A stretch of 64,000 nt of DNA, taken from the NCBI GenBank assembly GCA_026981985.1, contig JALSHZ010000052.1, positions 1 to 64,000 on the forward strand. The letters run 5' to 3'. The notes beneath the pieces are model-generated. The model had not been told where the DNA came from, did no database searches, and saw only the letters and a list, made by a program, of their open reading frames with translations. Below, piece after piece: positions 39,503 through 47,877 of the stretch (position 1 is its first letter; every line of letters starts with the position of its first letter). This DNA comes from Gammaproteobacteria bacterium. Lineage in GTDB: Bacteria; Pseudomonadota; Gammaproteobacteria; UWMA-0217. The translations under genes and the position numbers were made by a program.

Positions 39503-39790
39503 GTGATGCATGATGTTCTACTTGAATGGAGTTCCGAAAAGAACCGGCAGCTCAGACGAGAGCGAGGGCTTTGCTTTGAGGATGTCGAGCAGGCGTTGGC
39601 GGGTGGTGGCTTCATTGATGATTGGCCACATCCCAACTCAGAAAGATATCCAAATCAGCGGCTTCTGATTGTGTTGATCAATGACTATCCTTGCGTGGTC
39701 CCTTATGTTCAGAATCGGGATCGCCTGTTTCTCAAGACGATCTACCCCAGCCGAAAATTGAAGACCCTGTTATCAGGAGGCAATAGATGA
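39503..39790 (+). CDS. BrnT-like toxin of a type II TA pair
   Basis: 95 aa; VLLEWSSEKNRQLRRERGLCFEDVEQAL...LIVLINDYPCVVPYV...KTIYPSRK; followed directly by an antitoxin-like gene. Confidence 0.65.
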   Translation: MMHDVLLEWSSEKNRQLRRERGLCFEDVEQALAGGGFIDDWPHPNSERYPNQRLLIVLINDYPCVVPYVQNRDRLFLKTIYPSRKLKTLLSGGNR

Positions 39791-40125
39791 ACAACACAAC
39801 AGATATCGAGCGTGACCCTGATTTTCTTGATCGCGAGGAGAAGGACCTGATCGAAAGCATGAACGCTGCGATTGATGCAGGTGAGTTAAAGCCATCGAGT
39901 GCACGGGCGCGTGCTGAAAGAGAGGCTTTCTGGAAACGAGCGGTTGCTGACTCTGAGAAGCGGAAAGCGGTGACTTTGCGGTTACAGGCACGAGATATCG
40001 ATCGGCTTAAAGCGCTGGCACGCCGGAAAGGTTTACCCTATCAGACGTTCATTGCATCTGTTTTACATCAGCTTGCGAATGGGGATTTGGTGGAAGCTGG
40101 GCACGGTAGCGTAGATAAGCAATAA
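39787..40125 (+). CDS. CopG/BrnA-like antitoxin
   Basis: 112 aa; KAVTLRLQARDIDRLKALARRKGLPYQTFIASVLHQ ribbon-helix-helix-like; ATGA overlap with the toxin gene. Confidence 0.7.
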   Translation: MNNTTDIERDPDFLDREEKDLIESMNAAIDAGELKPSSARARAEREAFWKRAVADSEKRKAVTLRLQARDIDRLKALARRKGLPYQTFIASVLHQLANGDLVEAGHGSVDKQ

Positions 40126-40161
40126 CGCCAGCCGATACCCGACACCTACCAGGAGTCCTGT

Positions 40162-40296
40162 CCCTGGGACCGCCGGCATCCTGCCGGCACGTCGCCGCGA
40201 GGCGACTCCCCACCCCCTACAGCTCCCGCGAAGCAAAATCCGCCAGCCGCGACCGTTCGCCGGTCATCAATGTGATATGCCCGCTGTGTTCCCAGG
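40162..40296. repeat. phoH 3' end plus downstream hairpin (copy 2, native)
   Basis: Matches 39311-39449 in direct orientation. Confidence 0.88.
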
Positions 40297-41614
40297 CTTT
40301 GAATTTGTCCACCACGTAGGTGAGGCCGGAGGTGGTTTCGGTGAGGTAGGGGGTGTCGATCTGGGCGATGTTGCCGATGCAGATGATCTTGGAGCCGGGG
40401 CCGGCGCGGGTGATGAGGGTTTTCATCTGTTTGGCGGTGAGGTTTTGTGCTTCGTCGAGGATGATATAGCGGTTGAGAAAGGTGCGGCCGCGCATGAAGT
40501 TGAGGGAGCGGATTTTGATTTTGCTTTGTAGCAGGTCGTTGGTGGCGGCGCGGCCCCAGTCGCCGTGGACGGAGTCGGAGCCGGAGAGCACTTCGAGATT
40601 GTCCATCAGCGCGCCCATCCACGGGGTCATTTTTTCTTCCTCGGTGCCGGGGAGGAAGCCGATGTCTTCGCCGACCGGCACGGTGACGCGGGTCATGATG
40701 ATTTCGCGGTAGACCTTGCTGTCGAGGGTTTGTGTCAGGCCGCAGGCCAGTGCCAGCAGCGTCTTGCCGGTGCCGGCGGCGCCGACCAGGGTGACGATAT
40801 CCACTTCCGGGTCCATCAGCAGGTTCATGGCGAAATTCTGCTCGATGTTGCGGGCGTTGATACCCCAGACATCGTGCCGGGGTTCACGATAGTCGCGCGC
40901 CGTTTCGATGATGGCGTGGTCGTCTTCGACCGATTGGACGATGGCCTGAAAGCTGCCGTCGCTGCTGTGCAGGCATTGGCGCGGATACCACGAGGAGACA
41001 TCCGGCCCGGTCAGACGGTAGAAGGTCCGGCCATCTTCCTGCCAGGATTCCATCTCCTTGCCGTGTCTGTCCCAGAAGTCGTCAGCGATTTCCGTCATGC
41101 CGCGAAACAGCAGATCGACGTCGTCGAGCACCTTGTCGTTGTAGTAATCCTCGGCGTGGATGCCGAGCACGGCGGCTTTGATGCGCAGGTTGATGTCTTT
41201 GGAGACAAGAATCAGGGCGTCGTCCGGTCGCTCTTTCTGTAACGCCAGCGCTGTCGCCAGAATGCTGTTGTCGGCGGTCTCGCCCGGCAGCGTGGCGGGC
41301 AGGGCGCTGTCGAGCACATGGGTCTGGAAGAACAGACGCCCGGCCTGCTGGCCTTCTTCGACGTTGGCAAAGCCTTCCAGTGACAAGCCCTGTTGCAGCT
41401 TGTCGGCGCCACTGCGGGTCATCAGATCATCGAGAAAGCGGCTGACCTGACGCACGTTACGGGCCACTTCCGAGACGCCTTTCTTGCCGCGGTCCAGCTC
41501 TTCCAGCACCACCATTGGCAGGAAGACGTCATGCTCCTGAAAGCGGAACAGGGCCGTGGGGTCGTGCATCAGCACATTGGTGTCGAGGACGTACAGGCGT
41601 CGTGTGTTGGCCAT
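40217..41614 (-). CDS. PhoH family ATPase with N-terminal PIN domain
   Basis: MANTRRLYVLDTNVLMHDPTALFRF (PIN), VTLVGAAGTGKTLLALACGL, FMRGRTFLNRYIILDEAQNLT. Confidence 0.93.
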   Translation of the reverse strand: MANTRRLYVLDTNVLMHDPTALFRFQEHDVFLPMVVLEELDRGKKGVSEVARNVRQVSRFLDDLMTRSGADKLQQGLSLEGFANVEEGQQAGRLFFQTHVLDSALPATLPGETADNSILATALALQKERPDDALILVSKDINLRIKAAVLGIHAEDYYNDKVLDDVDLLFRGMTEIADDFWDRHGKEMESWQEDGRTFYRLTGPDVSSWYPRQCLHSSDGSFQAIVQSVEDDHAIIETARDYREPRHDVWGINARNIEQNFAMNLLMDPEVDIVTLVGAAGTGKTLLALACGLTQTLDSKVYREIIMTRVTVPVGEDIGFLPGTEEEKMTPWMGALMDNLEVLSGSDSVHGDWGRAATNDLLQSKIKIRSLNFMRGRTFLNRYIILDEAQNLTAKQMKTLITRAGPGSKIICIGNIAQIDTPYLTETTSGLTYVVDKFKAWEHSGHITLMTGERSRLADFASREL

Positions 41615-41633
41615 GCTTGGATGCTCCTGGTTG

Positions 41634-41775
41634 GTAGCTGCTCGGCTTGCCCCCTTATTTGCGCCAACTCTGCGTTGGAAGTGCTCATTTACATTCGTAA
41701 ACTGCGCGCTTCCGCCTTGATTTGACGCAAAACGGGGGCAATCTGAGTAGCTACGGGATTGTAATGGGTAGTTGC
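41634..41775 (+). mobile_element. MITE-like element, 142-bp subfamily C, copy 6
   Basis: GTAGCTGCTCGGC...GGGTAGTTGC; 8-bp duplication CCTGGTTG at 41626-41633 and 41776-41783. Confidence 0.92.
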
Positions 41776-41945
41776 CCTGGTTGGTTTTCTCTTCTTGTGG
41801 GAAGAGAGCGTCTCTGGATGCCACCGGCTGCTTGGTGCGCACCTGACGGCGCACACCCTACGAACTTACCGTTTCATCGGTAGGGTGGGCGTGCCGCGAG
41901 CGTGCCCACCTTGCCGTATTGTTTGATTATTCGGAGACGATCCCC

Positions 41946-42419
41946 TCAGGAAAGTTCCCGTACCGCTTCCAGCACCTCGTCGACATGGCCCTTCACTTTC
42001 ACCTTGCGCCATTCGCGCACCAGGATGCCGTTCTTGTCGATCAGAAAGGTGGAGCGCTCGATGCCCATGTGGACTTTACCGTAGAGCTTTTTCTCCTTGA
42101 TGACATCGAAGGCTTTGCAGGCGATCTCGTCGGGGTCGGAAATGAGGTCGAAGGGGAATTCGTGCTTCTTCTTGAAATTTTCGTGGGTGCGGACGCTGTC
42201 GCGGGAGACGCCGAGAATTTCAGTGTCGAGTTGTTGGAATTGCTCGTAGGCGTCGCGGAAGTTTTGCCCTTCGGTGGTGCAGCCGGGGGTGTTGTCCTTG
42301 GGGTAGAAGTAGAGCACGACGTTTTTCTTGCCGTGAAAGTCGGACAGCGAAATGGTTTTGCCGCCGGTGGCTTCCAGGGTGAAATCCGGTGCGGGCTTGC
42401 CGAGTTCGGGGTGGCTCAT
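41946..42419 (-). CDS. bcp: Peroxiredoxin (BCP/PrxQ)
   Basis: [23 protein letters not shown]. Confidence 0.92.
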   Translation of the reverse strand: MSHPELGKPAPDFTLEATGGKTISLSDFHGKKNVVLYFYPKDNTPGCTTEGQNFRDAYEQFQQLDTEILGVSRDSVRTHENFKKKHEFPFDLISDPDEIACKAFDVIKEKKLYGKVHMGIERSTFLIDKNGILVREWRKVKVKGHVDEVLEAVRELS

Positions 42420-42582
42420 GGTGGTGGTTCTCCGTTTGTGTCAGTTGTGATGATCGGATTTGTACCATCAAACAGCGGGCAGAGGAAATTCCCTGGCCGC
42501 AGCTGGTTCCGCTCTGGTTCCGCTGCTTGAGCGCATCAGGGCAGGGCAGTATGATCGCTGTTTTGAACGCGGAGATGGTTTG

Positions 42583-43464
42583 ATGTTCAAGGGCAGTATG
42601 GTGGCACTGGTCACGCCCATGCTTGAAGATGGTGCGATCGATTACGACAGTCTGGCGGCGTTGGTCGAATACCATATCAAACACGGTACCGATGCCATTG
42701 TTGCCGTGGGCACGACCGGCGAATCCGCGACGCTGGATGTCGGCGAGCATCTGGCGGTGATCCGGCATGTGATCGAAACGGCGGCGGGACGCATTCCCGT
42801 TATCGCCGGTACGGGTGCAAACTCCACCAGCGAGGCGGTGGAGCTGACGGAAGCGGCGCGCAATGCCGGCGCCGACGCGGCGCTGCTGGTGACGCCCTAC
42901 TACAACAAGCCGACCCAGGAAGGCCTGTATCAGCATTTCAAACATATCGCCGAGCGCGTCGATATTCCGCAGATTCTTTATAACGTGCCGGGGCGTACGG
43001 CTTGCGACATGCTGCCAGAGACGGTCGCACGGCTGTCGCAGATCGACAATATTATCGGCATCAAGGATGCAACCGGCGACCTTTCCCGCGTTGCCACCCA
43101 TCTGGCGTCGTGTCGGGAAGGCTTCGAACTCTACTCCGGCGATGATGCAACCACGGTCGATTTTGTCGTCCTCGGGGGCCAGGGCTGCATTTCGGTGACC
43201 GCGAACATTGCGCCCGCACCGATGCACGAAATGTTGATGGCAGCGCTTGAAGGTGAGATCGACCGGGCAAGGGAGATCAACGCTGGGCTGATCCCATTGC
43301 ATCGTGATCTTTTCATCGAAGCCAATCCGATTCCGGTGAAGTGGGCGCTGCATGAAATGGGCATGGTTTCGCCGGCGATCCGCCTGCCGCTGACGCCGCT
43401 TGGCGAGTCTTGCCGGGAGCGCTTGCGTCAGTCGATGCGTGAATCCGGCGTGCTGGCCGCTTGA
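42583..43464 (+). CDS. dapA: 4-hydroxy-tetrahydrodipicolinate synthase
   Basis: [59 protein letters not shown]. Confidence 0.95.
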   Translation: MFKGSMVALVTPMLEDGAIDYDSLAALVEYHIKHGTDAIVAVGTTGESATLDVGEHLAVIRHVIETAAGRIPVIAGTGANSTSEAVELTEAARNAGADAALLVTPYYNKPTQEGLYQHFKHIAERVDIPQILYNVPGRTACDMLPETVARLSQIDNIIGIKDATGDLSRVATHLASCREGFELYSGDDATTVDFVVLGGQGCISVTANIAPAPMHEMLMAALEGEIDRAREINAGLIPLHRDLFIEANPIPVKWALHEMGMVSPAIRLPLTPLGESCRERLRQSMRESGVLAA

Positions 43465-44315
43465 TGCTGTCGATGTCGTTGCGCCGATGCATTGCTGTGC
43501 CCCTGGCCGGGCTGTTTGCCGCGATGCTGGCTGGATGCAGCTACTTTGCCGCCGATGAAGCGGTTTACCGCAACAGCCGTAGTCTCGACTATCTAAAGTC
43601 GCCGCAGGGCGTCGATATCCCCCCGCCTGATTACACCTACCGGGTGCCGGAGAAGGAACGGGCGGCGGCTGACGCCGCATCAGAAAAGCCGACATCCGAT
43701 CGTGGTGGGGCAGATGTTCCAGCGCCTGCTGTTGCTGCGACCAACGACAAGCCGGTAGCGCCAGTGCCGACCAGCCCACCGCCGCAGGCCAAGATACCCG
43801 TCAAAGCGAAAGTGGCGGAGGTGGCAAAACCCGCCGAGCCGGAGATTACAGCGCCGGTTCCCGTTTTCGTGACGCGGCAGACCCTGACCGAGCAGATGGC
43901 GCCAAAGAAAACGGCTTACGAGGCGCCTGCCGCCAGTGTGAAAAAAGCTGGCCGGGCTGTTACGACACGCAATTGGTTTCAGGTCGATGCGCCGCCAGAA
44001 AAAGTCTGGACCAGGCTGGTGTCCTACTGGATGGAGCGGGGCTTAGCGTTGATCGAATCCAACCCGGTAACCGGCAGAATCGTGACCGACTGGCTACCCT
44101 CCGTCGATACGACGGCCAAGGCTCGGGGCACACGTGATCAGTTCGAGGTGTTGCTTGAACGCAGCAAGGTCGGCAGCAAGGTGACGCTCAAGCATCGTGC
44201 TTCCCGCAAGGCTGAGGTAGGGAGTGATCGCTCCGAATGGGCGCTACTGGGCAGCGACCCGGTACTGCAAGGCGTCGAAACGGCACGGCTCCGTGATTAT
44301 CTGACCGGAAAGTGA
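43464..44315 (+). CDS. bamC: Outer membrane assembly lipoprotein BamC-like
   Basis: Lipobox LAGCSYF; RSLDYLKSPQGVDIPPPDYTYRVPE; directly downstream of dapA. Confidence 0.82.
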   Translation: MLSMSLRRCIAVPLAGLFAAMLAGCSYFAADEAVYRNSRSLDYLKSPQGVDIPPPDYTYRVPEKERAAADAASEKPTSDRGGADVPAPAVAATNDKPVAPVPTSPPPQAKIPVKAKVAEVAKPAEPEITAPVPVFVTRQTLTEQMAPKKTAYEAPAASVKKAGRAVTTRNWFQVDAPPEKVWTRLVSYWMERGLALIESNPVTGRIVTDWLPSVDTTAKARGTRDQFEVLLERSKVGSKVTLKHRASRKAEVGSDRSEWALLGSDPVLQGVETARLRDYLTGK

Positions 44316-44322
44316 TCAGCCA

Positions 44323-45087
44323 ATGATCCGCTTTGCGTCGCTGGGTTCTGGCAGCAAGGGCAACGCGACACTGGTCGAGGCTGGCGACACGCTGTTGCTG
44401 ATCGACTGTGGCTACTCGGCTACCGAGGCCGCCCGGCGGATGGATGCGCTCGGCGTGGCGCCGGGAAATATCTCGGCAATCCTCGTCACCCATGAGCATG
44501 GTGACCACATCAAGGGTGTGCCGGTGTTGTCACGCCGACACGAAATCCCCGTCTTTCTGACTCACGGTACGCTGCTGGGTTGCCGCGATCGTGATTTCCA
44601 CCAGACCCATGTGATTTCTCCGCATGCGGTTTTCCAGCTCGGCGATCTTCATATTGCACCCTACCCGGTGCCGCACGACGCACGCGAGCCCTGCCAGTAT
44701 GTGTTCAGCGACGGGAAGCGGCGGCTTGGTCTGCTGACCGATGCCGGTAGCATCACCGCACACATGATTTCGGCGCTTAACGGCTGTCATGCGCTGATGC
44801 TCGAATGCAACTACGATCCGGACATGCTGGCCAATGGTCCATATCCGCCAGCGTTGCAACGCCGCATCAACAATGACTACGGGCATCTGGCCAATCATCA
44901 GGCCTGTGAGTTGCTTGCTTCACTCGATACCAGTGCGCTGCGTTATCTGCGCGCAATGCACCTGAGCGAAAAAAACAACCATCCGCAGCATGTGATCGAA
45001 ACCCTGCAATCTGCTTCACTTGCCAGTGGCTGTGATATTCATGTTGCCACCCAGTGCGAGGGGTTCGACTGGGTAGAACTCGTCTGA
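44323..45087 (+). CDS. MBL-fold metallo-hydrolase (YycJ/WalJ-like)
   Basis: MIRFASLGSGSKGNATLVE, LVTHEHGDHIKG, LLTDAGSI. Confidence 0.9.
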   Translation: MIRFASLGSGSKGNATLVEAGDTLLLIDCGYSATEAARRMDALGVAPGNISAILVTHEHGDHIKGVPVLSRRHEIPVFLTHGTLLGCRDRDFHQTHVISPHAVFQLGDLHIAPYPVPHDAREPCQYVFSDGKRRLGLLTDAGSITAHMISALNGCHALMLECNYDPDMLANGPYPPALQRRINNDYGHLANHQACELLASLDTSALRYLRAMHLSEKNNHPQHVIETLQSASLASGCDIHVATQCEGFDWVELV

Positions 45088-45120
45088 ATTCGGCGCTAAG
45101 CGGTTTTCCTCCACCTGCTA

Positions 45121-45126
45121 TATAAT
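45121..45126 (+). promoter_or_regulatory. Candidate -10 box (TATAAT) for the OmpA-TSP3 gene
   Basis: TGCTATATAATCCCCG upstream of start at 45167; -35 not clear. Confidence 0.35.
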
Positions 45127-45166
45127 CCCCGTCATTTACGCATTACCCACAAGGGGCAATCGACTA

Positions 45167-47578
45167 ATGAACAAACTGAAGTATTCGAAAATCGCGGGTA
45201 TGGCGACACTGTTGCTATGGCTGCTGGCCTGGTCGGGGATCACGCTGTCTGCGACAGACAAGAAGGTCATCAGCGAGAGTATCATCCAGCTCCGCGAAGA
45301 TGGTCGCTCCTACATTCAGCATCGCACCATGCGCACTGACTGGGACCAATATGAGTTCCACGTCAACAAAACGCTCAGCATCAAGGATTTTTTCTACATC
45401 TATCCGAACGATTTCGAGTGGGACGACAAGAGCAGCGAAACAAGCAATATCTTGAAGTTCAAGCAGGGCACGTTCGTTGTCATGTACCCCGGCAAATTTG
45501 AAACAGAAGTGACGCAGGATGAAAATGGCGTCTTCACCTTTTCCAGCTGGGATGGCAAGAAACGCGAAGATGGCCTGTTCGGATTCTGGAACACGCCCGG
45601 AAATTTTACCCGCTTTGTCTATGCCTGGATGTTGCCGGAAAAATTCGAACTTCTCGAATACAAGTCGAACGTCAAAGGGGAGTGGGTCGAGCGTAACAAC
45701 ACGATTTCTTTCTTCGCCGAAGATGTGAATAACGTGACCTTCACCATCAAGTACAAGGCACGTGAAGTTGCCCCGGTTGTGCCACCCGCGCCGGCCGATA
45801 CCGATGGCGATGGTGTCATCGATCTGGTGGATCAGTGTCCCGACACAGCTACCGGCACCAAGGTAACGCCGCTGGGTTGTGAAATCGACAGTGATAACGA
45901 TGGGGTTGTCGACAGCCAGGATAAATGCCCGGATACCGCAGGCTGCACCAAGGTCGATGAAAATGGTTGCGAGCTGGACGCCGACGGCGATGGTGTTGTC
46001 GATAGTCAGGACAAGTGCCCGCAAACCCCCGAGGGCGCGAAGGTCAACGAGACCGGGTGTGCGCTCGATTCGGATGGCGATGGTGTCGTTGACAGCCAGG
46101 ATAAATGTCCCGAAACACCGGCTGGTGTGAAGGTCAACGATACTGGCTGCGAGCTGGATTCGGATGGCGACGGTGTTGTCGACAGTCAGGACAGGTGTGC
46201 TGAAACAGCCGAAGGTGTGAAGGTCAACGAGACTGGTTGTGCGCTGGATTCGGATGGTGATGGCGTTGTCGACAGTAAGGACAAGTGTCCTGAAACAGCG
46301 GAAGGTGTAAAGGTCAACGAGACCGGTTGCGAACTGGACTCGGACGGCGACGGTGTTGCCGATAGCCAGGACAAGTGCCCTGAAACAGCCGAAGGTGTGA
46401 AGGTCAACGAGACCGGTTGTGCGCTGGATTCGGACGGCGATGGCGTCGTCGACAGCCAGGACAAGTGCCCTGAAACAGCCGAAGGTGTGAAGGTCAACGA
46501 CACTGGCTGCGAACTGGACTCGGACGGCGACGGTGTTGCCGATAGCCAGGATAAATGCCCTGAAACAGCGGAAGGGGTCAAGGTCAACGAGACCGGTTGC
46601 GAACTGGACTCGGACGGCGACGGTGTTGCCGATAGCCAGGACAAGTGTCCTGAAACCGCCGAAGGTGTGAAGGTCAACGAGACGGGTTGCGAGTTGGACT
46701 CGGACGGCGACGGTGTTGTCGATAGCCAGGACAAGTGTCCTGACACAGCCGAAGGCATCAAGGTTGGTGAGACTGGCTGCGAGTTGGATGCGGACAGCGA
46801 TGGCGTCGCTGATAGTGAGGACAAATGTCCCGAAACCGCCGAAGGTGCGAAGGTCGATGAGACCGGTTGCGAACTGGATTCCGACGGTGACGGTGTTGTC
46901 GATAGCCAGGATAAGTGTCCTGACACAGCCGAAGGCATCAAGGTTGGTGAGACTGGTTGTGAGCTGGATGCCGATGGCGACGGTGTCGCTGATAGCCAGG
47001 ATAAATGTCCTGAAACGCCAGCAGGTGCCAAGGTGAACGAGACTGGCTGTGAATTGGATTCAGACGGCGACGGCGTCGTCGATAGCAAGGACAACTGCCC
47101 GAACTCGGTGGCAGGAAGCAAAGTCGATGCCTCTGGTTGTCAACCTGATGGCGACGGCGATGGCGTCGCGGATGCAACTGATCTCTGCCCCAACTCGAAA
47201 GCGGGTGCCAAGGTCGATGCCACTGGATGCAGCAAGGAGGCCACGATCACGCTGGAAGGTGTGACCTTCGAGACTGGATCGGCGCAACTGACGCCAGATT
47301 CGCTGAGTGTTCTGGATCGCGTAGCCTCGTCGCTGAAAAGCAATTCCGGCCTCCGGGTCGAGGTAGCCGGTCATACCGACAGCTCAGGCAATGACATGCT
47401 CAATATGGAATTGTCGCAGAGTCGCGCCGAAGCCGTGGTCGAGTATCTGGTCAGTGCAGGCATCGCCCGAGATCGGCTCGAAGCGAAAGGTTATGGCGAG
47501 ACCAAACCCGTGGCGGAAAACTCGACCGCGCAAGGCCGAGCAAAAAACCGTCGGGTTGAACTGAAAAGGCTCAACTAA
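45167..47578 (+). CDS. OmpA family protein with long thrombospondin type 3 repeat array
   Basis: Signal/TM N-terminus; about 15 [30 protein letters not shown] units; C-terminal OmpA domain [36 protein letters not shown]. Confidence 0.92.
   Translation: [803 protein letters not shown]
45797..47235 (+). repeat. Tandem 90-bp (30-aa) TSP3 repeat array
   Basis: Period of 90 bp visible directly; several adjacent units nearly identical at DNA level. Confidence 0.9.
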
Positions 47579-47595
47579 CCCGGGTTAGACACACC

Positions 47596-47810
47596 GTAGG
47601 GTGGTGCGCGCGACAGCGTGCCCACCACAGACACATATCGGTGCGCACCTAGTCGGCGCCCAACCCACAGGTCGTGCATCCCAGCAGGAATGACGATACT
47701 CCGTCATCCTCGCAGGAAGCGGGGATCCAGTTACAGGGACGTATACCACCACCAGTAGATGCCTTCCCTGGCACTGGATTCCTGCATCCCGGCAGGAATG
47801 ACGGGTGAAC
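47596..47810. repeat. Cluster of dispersed intergenic palindromes (TAGGGTGG type and GGCAGGAATGACGG type)
   Basis: TAGGGTGGTGCGCGCGACAGCGTGCCCACC; TCCCTGGCACTGGATTCCTGCATCCCGGCAGGAATGACGG (partial match at 39208-39243). Confidence 0.6.
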
Positions 47811-47877
47811 GTTGCCACCCTTTTGCGATACACGAAAGGGGGTGTTCAGCCTGTTTATCTGAACTCCGAAACTTGAG

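Noticed and set aside
42220-43779. 519-aa minus-strand ORF overlapping dapA and bcp
   Set aside because: Opposite or alternative frame to well-supported genes; low-complexity R/Q/H-rich translation typical of spurious ORFs.
46186-47121. 311-aa antisense ORF of repeated SLTFTPSAVSGHLSWLSATPSPSES units
   Set aside because: Antisense shadow of the 90-bp TSP3 repeat; no independent coding support.
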